A stretch of 36,434 bases of DNA from the NCBI GenBank assembly GCA_001604185.1, contig LVAV01000010.1:1-36434 (forward strand). Reading direction: 5' to 3'. The translations under genes were made by a program, and so were the position numbers. Below are positions 1 through 6,097 of the stretch, piece after piece. The notes below the pieces were generated by a model that was given only the letters and a program-made list of their open reading frames with translations, was not told the DNA's origin and ran no database searches. The DNA is from Clostridiales bacterium Firm_16. GTDB taxonomy: Bacteria > Bacillota > Clostridia > Saccharofermentanales > Saccharofermentanaceae. Within the stretch, counting starts at the first letter, position 1. Every line of letters starts with the position of its first letter.

Positions 1-59
1 TCGCAAAACCCCTGAAAACCACTACTTTCTCAGGTGACTTTTTCCCAGACGGTTGACGC

Positions 60-84
60 AAAAAAAACGCCCACGGCCATAGGC
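60..84 (-). terminator. Rho-independent terminator after the DUF1295 gene
   Basis: On the minus strand a short GC stem (GCCTA pairing with TGGGC, one G-T pair, 6-nt loop) is followed by a run of eight T. It lies downstream of the minus-strand membrane protein gene at 226-1116 and probably ends that transcript. Confidence 0.6.
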
Positions 85-104
85 TGCAGGACCATGCCAA
101 TTCT

Positions 105-164
105 TTATGTAATAATATTTTCTTTTCTGCAACAATTTTGATATTTACTAAACTGAACGCTCAT
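105..164 (-). CDS. Possible 19-residue peptide
   Basis: A minus-strand frame MSVQFSKYQNCCRKENIIT starts 8 nt after a strong TAGGAGG ribosome binding site and ends just before the terminator at 60-84. It could be a tiny second cistron of the transcript that carries the DUF1295 gene. The only support is the ribosome binding site. Composition is unremarkable and no family is recognised. Confidence 0.25.
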   Translation of the reverse strand: MSVQFSKYQNCCRKENIIT

Positions 165-225
165 TGTCCAATCCTCCTAAACAATTTACTTCACATATTT
201 TTCAGTGAGGACGGCCACCACGCAA

Positions 226-1116
226 CTACCGCTTTCTTCCCCGAAGTCTCGGAAAGAGCATCGGTACGGAACGACGCACTTGTCGGTAGCAGGGACGGCG
301 CGTCAACTGACGCTTTTCCATCGCAGGAATCGAATAGCCGAAAAACATCGCGGTCATCGCGCAAGGGAAGACCACGAACCACAGCGGAGTATCGGAATTG
401 GCGAACGAAGCGATGCACACGCCCCACCACACGGATAGTTCCCCCAGATAGTTGGGATGCCGGCAGAGCCCCCATAGCCCTGAAATACAGCATTCGGTCT
501 GCGACGCCCGTTCCCGCTGGAAACGGGACATCTGTCGGTCGGCTACCAGTTCCAGAACGGTACCGAACAGGACGAATACGATGCCGACGAGTGCGAACGC
601 AGACCGCATTGAGCTTCTGGATAGCGACATGAAACTCCACATGGGCAAGGAGCAGGCGAACACGATGAGCGTTGGAAACAGATGGATCCCCAGAAAGCTG
701 ACCGGCCAATATGCGGCGCCAAGTTTTTCTCTGAACGATACATACCGCCAGTCCTCGTCCTGCAGGCCTCCCCAATGGGATATGCAGTTGACCGTCAGCC
801 GAACCGACCAGAACAGCATGGCGGCGACCATTGCAAAAATCAAAAACGATGCGATTCCGACATTCCGAAGCCAGACTGCGTACAGTACGGGGGGCGCGAC
901 GCTCCAATAGGGATCGTACAGGCTGGAGTTGTCCACCCAGCGACTGAAGCAGAATACGACGATGGTGGCGACGATATCCGCAATGAAGGTCTTGGCAAGC
1001 ACCGTCATCCCGATTGGGAGGAACCGGTATGCCACCGCGGCGACGAGGAACGCTACCAGATAGCAGCAAGCTAGCAGGCGCATCGCAAAGGAACGTGAAT
1101 GGCTTCTTCGATTCAT
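226..1116 (-). CDS. DUF1295-family multi-pass membrane protein (steroid 5-alpha-reductase-like)
   Basis: The 296-residue protein is strongly hydrophobic, with six or more probable membrane spans. Family signatures visible are DPYWSVAP (68-75), EDWRY (121-125) and the motif RHPNYLGE (219-226), which in the ICMT/steroid-reductase superfamily forms part of the NAD(P)H or cofactor pocket. The likely role is an NADPH-dependent reductase of a lipid or steroid-like substrate in the cytoplasmic membrane; the real substrate is unknown. The start at 1116 has only a weak GAAGA upstream; a second Met at residue 12 is an alternative. This is host chromosome, outside the prophage, and faces away from the tRNA. 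Confidence 0.75.
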   Translation of the reverse strand: MNRRSHSRSFAMRLLACCYLVAFLVAAVAYRFLPIGMTVLAKTFIADIVATIVVFCFSRWVDNSSLYDPYWSVAPPVLYAVWLRNVGIASFLIFAMVAAMLFWSVRLTVNCISHWGGLQDEDWRYVSFREKLGAAYWPVSFLGIHLFPTLIVFACSLPMWSFMSLSRSSMRSAFALVGIVFVLFGTVLELVADRQMSRFQRERASQTECCISGLWGLCRHPNYLGELSVWWGVCIASFANSDTPLWFVVFPCAMTAMFFGYSIPAMEKRQLTRRPCYRQVRRSVPMLFPRLRGRKR

Positions 1117-1157
1117 ATCTTCAGTTTACAAGGCAAACGGCATATCCGCAAGGTATC

Positions 1158-1186
1158 TTGCATTTTCCTCGATCTTGGGCTATTAT
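1158..1186 (+). promoter_or_regulatory. Sigma70-type promoter of the tRNA-Gly gene
   Basis: TTGCAT (1158-1163) and TATTAT (1181-1186) are separated by exactly 17 bp, and the mature tRNA begins 18 bp after the -10 element. Confidence 0.65.
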
Positions 1187-1203
1187 CCGGTTGTTTGAAA
1201 CGT

Positions 1204-1275
1204 GCGAGCGTCGTATAGCGGTTATTACCCGAGCTTCCCAAGCTCGTGATGAGGGTTCGACTCCCTTCGCTCGCT
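1204..1275 (+). tRNA. tRNA-Gly (anticodon CCC)
   Basis: A 72-nt cloverleaf: acceptor GCGAGCG (1204-1210) pairs perfectly with CGCTCGC (1268-1274), discriminator T at 1275. The anticodon stem CGAGC/GCTCG encloses loop TTCCCAA, giving CCC at 1237-1239, which reads GGG (Gly). The T arm has stem GAGGG/CTCCC around TTCGA. CCA is not encoded. The adjacent integrase makes its 3' half the probable phage attachment site, with the tRNA restored on integration. Confidence 0.95.
1250..1275. other. Putative attL core (tRNA 3' end)
   Basis: Tyrosine integrases commonly recombine in the T arm/3' end of tRNA genes, and this integrase starts about 120 bp downstream of such an end. The limits given are the T arm and 3' acceptor strand. 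They are inferred, because no second copy of the sequence is present in the window. Confidence 0.4.
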
Positions 1276-1330
1276 TCTTCTAACTCGTTATCTTGCATTG
1301 GTTTACGTGTATTGAATCTTGTGTCATACC

Positions 1331-1377
1331 TGGTACCAACTTCAGTTTGGTGCCAATTTGGTGCCATTCATGGTACA
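1331..1377 (+). repeat. Four TGGTRCC-type repeats upstream of the integrase
   Basis: TGGTACC (1331), TGGTGCC (1348), TGGTGCC (1359) and TGGTACA (1371) lie within 47 bp between the presumed attL core and the integrase start, all in the same direction. They suit arm-type binding sites for the integrase N-terminal domain, or operator sites for its own expression. Function is inferred. Confidence 0.5.
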
Positions 1378-1396
1378 GAATGCACAGGAGTCAGTC

Positions 1397-2551
1397 ATGC
1401 AGAAAAAATATCCTAACCTGTATTTACGTTCTCAAGTCTATTATTTTCGTTATGTCGATTCACGTACAGGAAAGCGGGTCCAGAGCTGTACCGGCACAGG
1501 CTCCAAGCAGGAAGCCACGAGAATCATGAAACATACTATAGACAATATGGCCGCTACTCAGTCAGATATATCCCTGAAAGATTGGCTTGAGAAATTCACA
1601 GATCCCACTACGAATCCTCGAAGACGGGATGCATCGATCAGCGGGAAGAATTACTCCCAACGATATGCCCTGCATGTAGCCCATGAGGCTAAGGAGTTGA
1701 TTTCCTGCATTCCTCCTAGACTCCAAAGAACTTCCCTCTTCCAATTATCCAGGAAAAACATCAAAGACTGTGGAATTGATATAATCCAGAAGTTTGGACA
1801 TACCACAAAAGCCAATAAAGTATTCAAGCTTCTGAAAGTATCCTTGACCCAGGCAGCCGATGACGGCTATATCCAGATATCACCGGCGACAGGTTTGGCG
1901 GATATCAAGGCAATAAAGAAGAAAAAACTCTATGCGCTCCAGCCTGCTGATATCAGGATAGTACTTTCAAAACAAAACCTGTTTCCGAATGAGCATGCAC
2001 GTCTGATTTTTACGGTGCTGGCCACGACAGGACTCCGAAGGAGTGAACTACTTGCCCTTACAAAAAAGCAAATCACAGGAACAGCGTTGACCGTCAACAG
2101 AGCATACAAAGACGATTCGATGAAAGTCATCGGCCTGCCAAAATGGGATAAGGTCAGGGTTATCGCCCTCCCGCATATCGCCCAGGAGGCCTTGAAAAAA
2201 CTTTTGACTCCAGAATTTGGGCTGGGCATATCTTCACGAACATTGTCGCTCTGGCTGCGCTCTGTGGGCCAGCATGCAGCGGCTCTGAAGGAAATAGAGA
2301 TGCCAGAGGCTTGGCTTGCTCTCACTCCCCATATGCTCAGACATTCTTTGAATACAATGCTAAGGATTTCTGGTTTGCCGGATCTGTTGATTGCAGAATT
2401 CATGAGCTGGGAACATCAGGATTTGAACAAGGTCCAAGCTGGTTATACGCACCTGTATGCGAAAAACCTACAGCCTGTAGCTGATATGATTGATGAGCTC
2501 CTTGGAGAGGACAACAATGATGGAAAAGTGGTGAATATTACAGATTACTGA
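1397..2551 (+). CDS. int: Tyrosine-family phage integrase
   Basis: The 384-residue protein catalyses site-specific integration and excision. The N-terminal ~60 residues (YYFRYVDSRTGKR region) look like an arm-binding domain, followed by a core-binding domain and a C-terminal catalytic domain. Catalytic residues visible: R214 in TTGLRRSELL, H312 and R315 in TPHMLRHS, H340 in SWEHQDL and nucleophile Y350 in GYTHLY. The ATG at 1397 is chosen because AGGAG lies 6 nt upstream; an in-frame extension to 1319 runs through the TGGTRCC repeats and has no ribosome binding site. It is convergent with the lysis genes, and its last codons overlap the end of the spanin-like gene by 14 bp. Confidence 0.95.
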   Translation: MQKKYPNLYLRSQVYYFRYVDSRTGKRVQSCTGTGSKQEATRIMKHTIDNMAATQSDISLKDWLEKFTDPTTNPRRRDASISGKNYSQRYALHVAHEAKELISCIPPRLQRTSLFQLSRKNIKDCGIDIIQKFGHTTKANKVFKLLKVSLTQAADDGYIQISPATGLADIKAIKKKKLYALQPADIRIVLSKQNLFPNEHARLIFTVLATTGLRRSELLALTKKQITGTALTVNRAYKDDSMKVIGLPKWDKVRVIALPHIAQEALKKLLTPEFGLGISSRTLSLWLRSVGQHAAALKEIEMPEAWLALTPHMLRHSLNTMLRISGLPDLLIAEFMSWEHQDLNKVQAGYTHLYAKNLQPVADMIDELLGEDNNDGKVVNITDY

Positions 2552-2978
2552 CGGCCATGACTATCACTGCAGCCACAGACACTCCTATCCCGATTTTTAG
2601 CCAGGTATTAGAACTCCGGAGCTGAATGACTTCAGTCTGGATTGACTCCATATCTCCTTGCAAGTTCCTGAACGATGTCTGTAAGCCGGTGATGTCCGTC
2701 TGCAAGCCGCTCACCTGTAGCTGAAGCTTCTGCGAGAGCTGCCCCGCCTTCTGTAATGGCTCCTGAGAGTTCTCCAGCTGTGTCTGCAATGTCGTCAGCT
2801 CGCTCTCCTGCCTCTCCAAGCCGGAGAGCAGCATCATCCACAGTTCCTCTGTTGAATAGATTGACAAGTCCACTGACGGCTCTTCTGCGGCCGAGAAGAT
2901 AGGCGCCGATGACAAGCACAAGACCAACAAGATACATCCAATGACCTTTAAGCCAGAGCCATACTTTATGCAGCACAT
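2538..2978 (-). CDS. Spanin-like lysis protein (signal peptide, coiled coil, C-terminal TM)
   Basis: The 146-residue protein has an N-terminal hydrophobic signal (about 10-30, ending SAAEEP), a long Leu/Gln-rich coiled coil (about 45-120, many LQ-type heptads) and a C-terminal transmembrane helix (TWLKIGIGVSVAAVIVMAV). An exported N-terminus plus a C-terminal inner-membrane anchor is the layout of unimolecular spanins, which join the two membranes at lysis. A clear lipobox is lacking: Cys occur in VIGC and LVLC but are badly placed, so outer-membrane anchoring is unproven. GGAG precedes the ATG at 2978. Most of the gene is shared with a second open frame at 2632-2976. Confidence 0.6.
   Translation of the reverse strand: MCCIKYGSGLKVIGCILLVLCLSSAPIFSAAEEPSVDLSIYSTEELWMMLLSGLERQESELTTLQTQLENSQEPLQKAGQLSQKLQLQVSGLQTDITGLQTSFRNLQGDMESIQTEVIQLRSSNTWLKIGIGVSVAAVIVMAVSNL
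2632..2976 (-). CDS. Overlapping frame: i-spanin-like membrane protein with GTG start
   Basis: A second frame begins at a GTG two bases inside the ATG of the 2538-2978 gene (sequence ATGTG) and runs 114 codons entirely inside it. It encodes a basic N-terminus, one transmembrane helix (WMYLVGLVLVIGAYLLGRRR) and a charged, Ala/Glu/Asp-rich amphipathic tail (AGERADDIADTAGELSGA and onward). Both frames look like genuine proteins, which is rare for a shadow frame and recalls the nested Rz/Rz1 pair of lambda. The N-in anchored coil would be the inner-membrane partner. Both starts would share one ribosome binding site. Either frame alone could be the real gene. Confidence 0.5.
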   Translation of the reverse strand: MLHKVWLWLKGHWMYLVGLVLVIGAYLLGRRRAVSGLVNLFNRGTVDDAALRLGEAGERADDIADTAGELSGAITEGGAALAEASATGERLADGHHRLTDIVQELARRYGVNPD

Positions 2979-2980
2979 TG

Positions 2981-3301
2981 TTACTCCGATTTGAACAGGT
3001 ATTTGAACGCCGGCTTGATGATGCCGAGATCAGCGGCGTATTGGACTCCGACGACAATAATGAACAATAACAGCACACCCCACCAAGAAAGGTGACCAAG
3101 AATCACGATGCAATCCAGAGCGGCCATGCAAAGACTGAGGACGACCGCTGCGCAACGTATCCACGGGATGGCCGATGTCGGTAATGAATTGATTTTCATG
3201 GTTTTCTTGGCCACCCATTTCCCAATCTCCATCAACAGGCTGACTGCCACCATTGACCCGAATAAAATCGCGATAGCGCTACCGCTAATCTTGATGTCCA
3301 T
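2981..3301 (-). CDS. Holin-like three-TM membrane protein
   Basis: The 106-residue protein has hydrophobic segments near 8-25, 45-68 and 72-92 and a charged C-terminus (KPAFKYLFKSE). Small size, multiple spans and position between late genes and spanin-like genes suit a holin that times lysis by forming inner-membrane lesions. GGAG lies upstream of the ATG at 3301. No specific holin family is recognised. It is spaced 1-3 bp from its neighbours, indicating one transcript. Confidence 0.55.
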   Translation of the reverse strand: MDIKISGSAIAILFGSMVAVSLLMEIGKWVAKKTMKINSLPTSAIPWIRCAAVVLSLCMAALDCIVILGHLSWWGVLLLFIIVVGVQYAADLGIIKPAFKYLFKSE

Positions 3302-3302
3302 T

Positions 3303-3584
3303 TTAATTCTCCTTCATAAGAAAGCCATCTGATGCGCGTTTGGTCAGGTATTCCCTGATTCTCTCTTCCATGCGTTCTGACTCTCCGTTGATGTGTCCTT
3401 CCCGGAGAGCCTTCATTACTACCTGGAGGGTATCAAGTACCAAGCCCTGGAATTCCCCGTTACGATTTACTCGCTCCACGACCTGGGATATACGGTCCCG
3501 CCGTTTCAACCACCAAAGAAGGACACCCCCACCAAGGACCTGCCCTCCCGCCATGATCAATGCAACAAGTACCGTATCGCTCAT
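3303..3584 (-). CDS. Small single-TM protein, holin or holin accessory
   Basis: The 93-residue protein begins MSDTVLVALIMAGGQVLGGG with one transmembrane helix at the N-terminus, then a positively charged stretch (LKRRDR) and an amphipathic cytoplasmic helix. The start at 3584 follows GGAGG by 6 nt; a longer in-frame extension has no such site. It is the first gene of the lysis cassette. Phages often encode a second small membrane protein here, either a pinholin or an antiholin. No enzymatic domain is present, so it is not an endolysin. Confidence 0.5.
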   Translation of the reverse strand: MSDTVLVALIMAGGQVLGGGVLLWWLKRRDRISQVVERVNRNGEFQGLVLDTLQVVMKALREGHINGESERMEERIREYLTKRASDGFLMKEN

Positions 3585-3714
3585 GATCCCTCCGACACAT
3601 CGATTACACCACAAATAGATTCGATTGTGTGAAATCGGGGTGCCAGAGTCTCATAAAATCTTGAACCTTGGAATTGAATTAATTAGTACCTGCAGACCTA
3701 AACAATCACCTGAA

Positions 3715-3742
3715 TATATTATTAGAACTTTCTAATAATATA
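3715..3742. promoter_or_regulatory. Palindromic operator (12-bp inverted repeat)
   Basis: TATATTATTAGA and TCTAATAATATA form a perfect 12-bp inverted repeat around ACTT. The right half ends exactly at the base before the -35 box of the promoter at 3743. A dimeric repressor here would block or modulate polymerase. The HTH protein at 4082-4288 is a candidate ligand by proximity. Confidence 0.7.
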
Positions 3743-3771
3743 TTGACAGCAAGGAGTTGGCGTGGTACTAT
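3743..3771 (+). promoter_or_regulatory. Near-consensus sigma70 promoter for the small-peptide operon
   Basis: TTGACA (3743-3748, consensus), 17-bp spacer, TACTAT (3766-3771). It fires rightward, against the surrounding late genes, toward the genes at 3804-4288. The predicted start point near 3778 leaves a short leader with a strong GGAGGTGAT ribosome binding site. Confidence 0.8.
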
Positions 3772-3803
3772 TAATCATCAAGGGAAAGGGAGGTGATGCG
3801 AAT

Positions 3804-3905
3804 GTGAAGAAGAAAAAGAAAGTCCAGACGGCGGTTGTGCTAGCGGCACTTACCTTCATCTGGACGGTGGTCAGAGACCTGATTGACATCATCTTTGACC
3901 GTTGA
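3804..3905 (+). CDS. 33-residue basic membrane peptide
   Basis: A GTG-started frame encodes a Lys-rich N-terminus (VKKKKKVQ) followed by one hydrophobic helix (TAVVLAALTFIWTVV) and an acidic tail with Asp and Arg. GGAGGTGAT sits at good spacing before the GTG, downstream of the strong promoter at 3743. The positive-inside rule predicts N-in topology. No family is recognised. Tiny membrane peptides expressed from lysogens can be toxins, superinfection-exclusion factors or regulators; none of these is demonstrated here. Confidence 0.6.
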   Translation: MKKKKKVQTAVVLAALTFIWTVVRDLIDIIFDR

Positions 3906-3913
3906 GTTTCCGG

Positions 3914-3932
3914 GGGGGAGCGTCGCTCCCCC
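3914..3932 (+). other. Strong intercistronic hairpin
   Basis: GGGGGAGC pairs with GCTCCCCC around a 3-nt loop between the two small peptide genes. No T run follows on either strand, so it is unlikely to be a simple terminator. It may protect the upstream message or hinder translation of the next cistron. Confidence 0.6.
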
Positions 3933-3972
3933 TCTCATACAACAAGTTTATATCATAAAGAGAGGCAAGTCA

Positions 3973-4074
3973 ATGAAAGACGATAACGCAAGAATCGACA
4001 AACTGCTGACGGCATTGATCTTCATATCATCCTTGAATCTAGTCTGGAACGTTGTCATGACGTTCGTGAAGTGA
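3973..4074 (+). CDS. 33-residue membrane peptide
   Basis: The frame MKDDNARIDKLLTALIFISS continues through a hydrophobic helix to a basic end (MTFVK). It follows AGAGG at 8-nt spacing. Size and single-span design match the peptide at 3804-3905, but the charge pattern differs: a polar N-terminus here, a poly-Lys one there. The stop is 7 bp before the next gene, indicating coupling with the HTH gene. No family is recognised. Confidence 0.6.
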   Translation: MKDDNARIDKLLTALIFISSLNLVWNVVMTFVK

Positions 4075-4081
4075 GGTGATC

Positions 4082-4288
4082 ATGGGCAAGATATGGACCG
4101 CAACACAGGCAGCGGAAGAGCTGGGAGTGACCCCTACTTGGGTAGGGGTCGCCCTTAAGAAGATGGGCAAGGAAAAGGCGGGTGGAGTCTATCTCATCGA
4201 CGAAGAAACGATGGAATACCTGCGCAGCCGCAAAGGTAAATCCGGTCGTCCAAAAGGCGCCAAGAACAAGCCAAAAGCGGAGGATTAA
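4082..4288 (+). CDS. Small helix-turn-helix DNA-binding protein
   Basis: The 68-residue protein has an N-terminal winged-HTH of the MerR/excisionase type (TATQAAEELGVTPTWVGVAL, then KKMGKEKAGGVYLIDEETMEYL as wing and helix) and a basic tail (RSRKGKSGRPKGAKNKPKAE) like an AT-hook-flanked linker. The ATG at 4082 follows GAGGTGAT; an in-frame GTG at 4076 overlaps that site and is less likely. As the last gene of the operon from the 3743 promoter it probably regulates that promoter through the palindrome at 3715-3742. An excisionase role is also possible, though it is not beside the integrase. Confidence 0.75.
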   Translation: MGKIWTATQAAEELGVTPTWVGVALKKMGKEKAGGVYLIDEETMEYLRSRKGKSGRPKGAKNKPKAED

Positions 4289-4313
4289 AAAACCCTGCCG
4301 TTTCCGACAGGGG
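4287..4313 (-). terminator. Rho-independent terminator of the lipoprotein gene
   Basis: Read on the minus strand, CCCTG/CAGGG forms a stem with inner CG pairs and is followed by TTTTTT. It starts 8 bp after the stop of the lipoprotein gene. The plus-strand side lacks a T run, so it does not obviously end the peptide operon. Confidence 0.75.
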
Positions 4314-4320
4314 CTAAGGA

Positions 4321-5544
4321 TCAGAACGATACGAGCTTGAGTATTTGAGGTACAGCTCCCGATTCAATTTCAGTAGATATTTGCGTTTCTAACGAGTATG
4401 AATAAGATGCTGTTGTAGTAGCAGATGTATAGACAGTATAAACGATGCTTTCTCCTTGGATTTGCCATGAAGAAAGGTTTGTATCAACAATCGTTGTCAT
4501 GACCTGTGTATTAAGGTTGTATGTTTTTAGTTTGCTATCTTGTTCAAAAATCAAGGTATCGCCGATGATCGCACGATAATCGTCGGCGATACTGAACCCC
4601 AGAGGATATTTATTTGCTAGAAATTCTCCTGAAACAATCTCAGAAATAACGATTTCATTCGTTATTGAATTGTAATGCACTACACGAGACGGTAACCTGC
4701 CGTTCCACGAGATCGATGAACCTTTCGCCTTGCTTCCGGTAATTAGCGATGTAAAACCCCATGGTTTCAAACTCCATGTTGCATAAGTATCAGGAAGTTC
4801 TTGCATAGAGACTCCCTCATTCGAGAAAAAAATCTTTTTCTTTGTACTAAGGTCTACAATATAATCGACATCAGAAGACGATATATATCTGCCATCTGAA
4901 TCTGCAACGCCAAACCCATCATGAGAATCACTAAGTGTAATCGGCATTGATCCGTCCGCAGGATATAATTTAGTTGCAGGAGTCGTTGTCTCCACAACAA
5001 TATGCCCGCTTTTCGTCACATAATAATAGTAACAATAATCAGTACTAGGATTGGTTACAGGATCAAGAGATTCGTTCTCAAGATTCAGCCTATAAATTCC
5101 ACCATTAATCCTTATTGCCATCCCATTATCATATGCTCCGATGTCAGTCAAATCTAAATATGCATTACCTGCCGTAGATGAAAGATCATACGATTCATTC
5201 GTTTCGATATTTACGAGTGCTACTTTTCGTTCCGAATAACTATCAGCAGAATTCAATCCCATTGCCATGAGCTTTGTTCCAACTTTTTCAATCTCCTGCA
5301 CTTCCCAGACTTCACCACGGCTAGATGTCACCTGAATCCTATCATATTCATTTTCAGAAGTAACGCCATATAGCTGAGCTCCAGATATTGAAGACCTGCT
5401 TGACAAATTACCCGAAGAAAGGACAAAGGAATCATATTGTGTGAAATCAATATTGTCGAACGAGGGTTCCCCTTTTCTTGTAGGAGCAAAATCGCATCCC
5501 ATCAATACAAGCGGAAGCAACAGAAATAACAATACTTTCCTCAT
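4321..5544 (-). CDS. Prophage-encoded lipoprotein, probable beta-propeller
   Basis: The 407-residue protein starts MRKVLLFLLLPLVLMGCDF, a lipoprotein signal with lipobox LMGC and lipidated Cys17. The mature part contains recurring short beta-like blocks (ALVNIETNESYDL, DYIVDLSTKKKIF, KLKTYNLNTQVM) like the blades of a beta-propeller of the TolB/PQQ type. It has its own promoter (5564-5592) and terminator (4287-4313), separate from the late operon. That suggests expression in the lysogen as a moron: lysogenic conversion or superinfection exclusion by a surface lipoprotein. The start at 5544 follows GAGGTG by 6 nt. The true function is unknown. Confidence 0.75.
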   Translation of the reverse strand: MRKVLLFLLLPLVLMGCDFAPTRKGEPSFDNIDFTQYDSFVLSSGNLSSRSSISGAQLYGVTSENEYDRIQVTSSRGEVWEVQEIEKVGTKLMAMGLNSADSYSERKVALVNIETNESYDLSSTAGNAYLDLTDIGAYDNGMAIRINGGIYRLNLENESLDPVTNPSTDYCYYYYVTKSGHIVVETTTPATKLYPADGSMPITLSDSHDGFGVADSDGRYISSSDVDYIVDLSTKKKIFFSNEGVSMQELPDTYATWSLKPWGFTSLITGSKAKGSSISWNGRLPSRVVHYNSITNEIVISEIVSGEFLANKYPLGFSIADDYRAIIGDTLIFEQDSKLKTYNLNTQVMTTIVDTNLSSWQIQGESIVYTVYTSATTTASYSYSLETQISTEIESGAVPQILKLVSF

Positions 5545-5563
5545 AAAAATCACCTCAAGCTAA

Positions 5564-5592
5564 TAAATACCACAGGTTCTGCGATTTGTTAA
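5564..5592 (-). promoter_or_regulatory. Promoter for the lipoprotein gene
   Basis: On the minus strand TTAACA (5587-5592) and TATTTA (5564-5569) are 17 bp apart. The -35 overlaps the stop codon of the upstream chaperone gene. The start point would fall about 12 nt before the ATG, just ahead of the ribosome binding site. Confidence 0.5.
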
Positions 5593-6020
5593 GGCTCTTT
5601 CGGCCATATGATGTTCTCCGGCCAGCCTTCGTTCTCCGGCAAGTCCCGTAATGCCTGCATGTATTCCAGCACCGGGGTGATGTCGCTTTCCGTCGGCGTA
5701 ATACCAAGAGCTATCTGCGTGTTGTATCTCGTAATGCGCCACTCTACGGCAGTTATCAATTGGTTTCGTTTCTCCGTATACATTTCATCCAACTCGGTTT
5801 CCGTAGGATCGGGATAAGGTACTATAACGGGTAGATTGGTCGAGCTGTCGTTTTCAATCTTACCTTCGCCTTTTGAATTACGTTCAATAAGCGACATCCA
5901 TTCGTTTTCGGTCAAAGTGCTGCATGTCGCCTGTCTTTCTGGTGTCAGCTTTTCGTATTGTCCTTCCAGCCAAGCCGAGCTAGTTGTCGGTTCCCAATAC
6001 CTAATTTGATCCTTTCCCAT
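5589..6020 (-). CDS. Tail fibre assembly chaperone
   Basis: The 143-residue protein ends ALRDLPENEGWPENIIWPKEP, close to the C-terminal signature of phage tail-assembly/fibre chaperones (LRD-x5-GFP-x2-I-x-WP). The N-terminus (RYWEPTTSSAWLEGQY) fits the same group. It lies directly next to the fibre-tip cassette, as chaperones usually lie next to their fibre. GAGGAG precedes the ATG at 6020. An extended -10 element lies in the 42-bp gap between it and the inverted repeat, so it should be expressed whichever way the tip cassette faces. Confidence 0.75.
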   Translation of the reverse strand: MGKDQIRYWEPTTSSAWLEGQYEKLTPERQATCSTLTENEWMSLIERNSKGEGKIENDSSTNLPVIVPYPDPTETELDEMYTEKRNQLITAVEWRITRYNTQIALGITPTESDITPVLEYMQALRDLPENEGWPENIIWPKEP

Positions 6021-6039
6021 AAGATATTCTCCTCGGTTT

Positions 6040-6048
6040 ATTATACCA
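6040..6048 (-). promoter_or_regulatory. Extended -10 promoter upstream of the fibre chaperone
   Basis: On the minus strand TGGTATAAT is a consensus extended -10. The position of a -35 (about 6063-6068) falls in the inverted repeat and is poor (TCTGTA), which extended -10 promoters tolerate. It would keep the chaperone transcribed independently of cassette orientation. Confidence 0.45.
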
Positions 6049-6062
6049 TAATTCTTTATATT

Positions 6063-6097
6063 TACAGAATAACGGCTATACCTACTTACCGAACGGG
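6063..6097 (+). repeat. Inverted repeat, left copy (fibre-tip crossover site)
   Basis: A 35-bp segment beginning TACAGAATAACGGC and ending CCGAACGGG is repeated in opposite orientation at 6587-6621 with one mismatch (position 26). Both copies read Q-N-N-G-Y-T-Y-L-P-N-G in frame with the fibre C-terminus, so recombination between them would invert 6063-6621 and keep the reading frame. Confidence 0.85.

Noticed and set aside
3914..3932. Hairpin as a rho-independent terminator of the peptide operon.
   Set aside because: No T run follows it on either strand.
3804..4074. Type I toxin-antitoxin pair.
   Set aside because: The peptides have toxin-like size and topology, but no antisense promoter or antitoxin RNA is visible.
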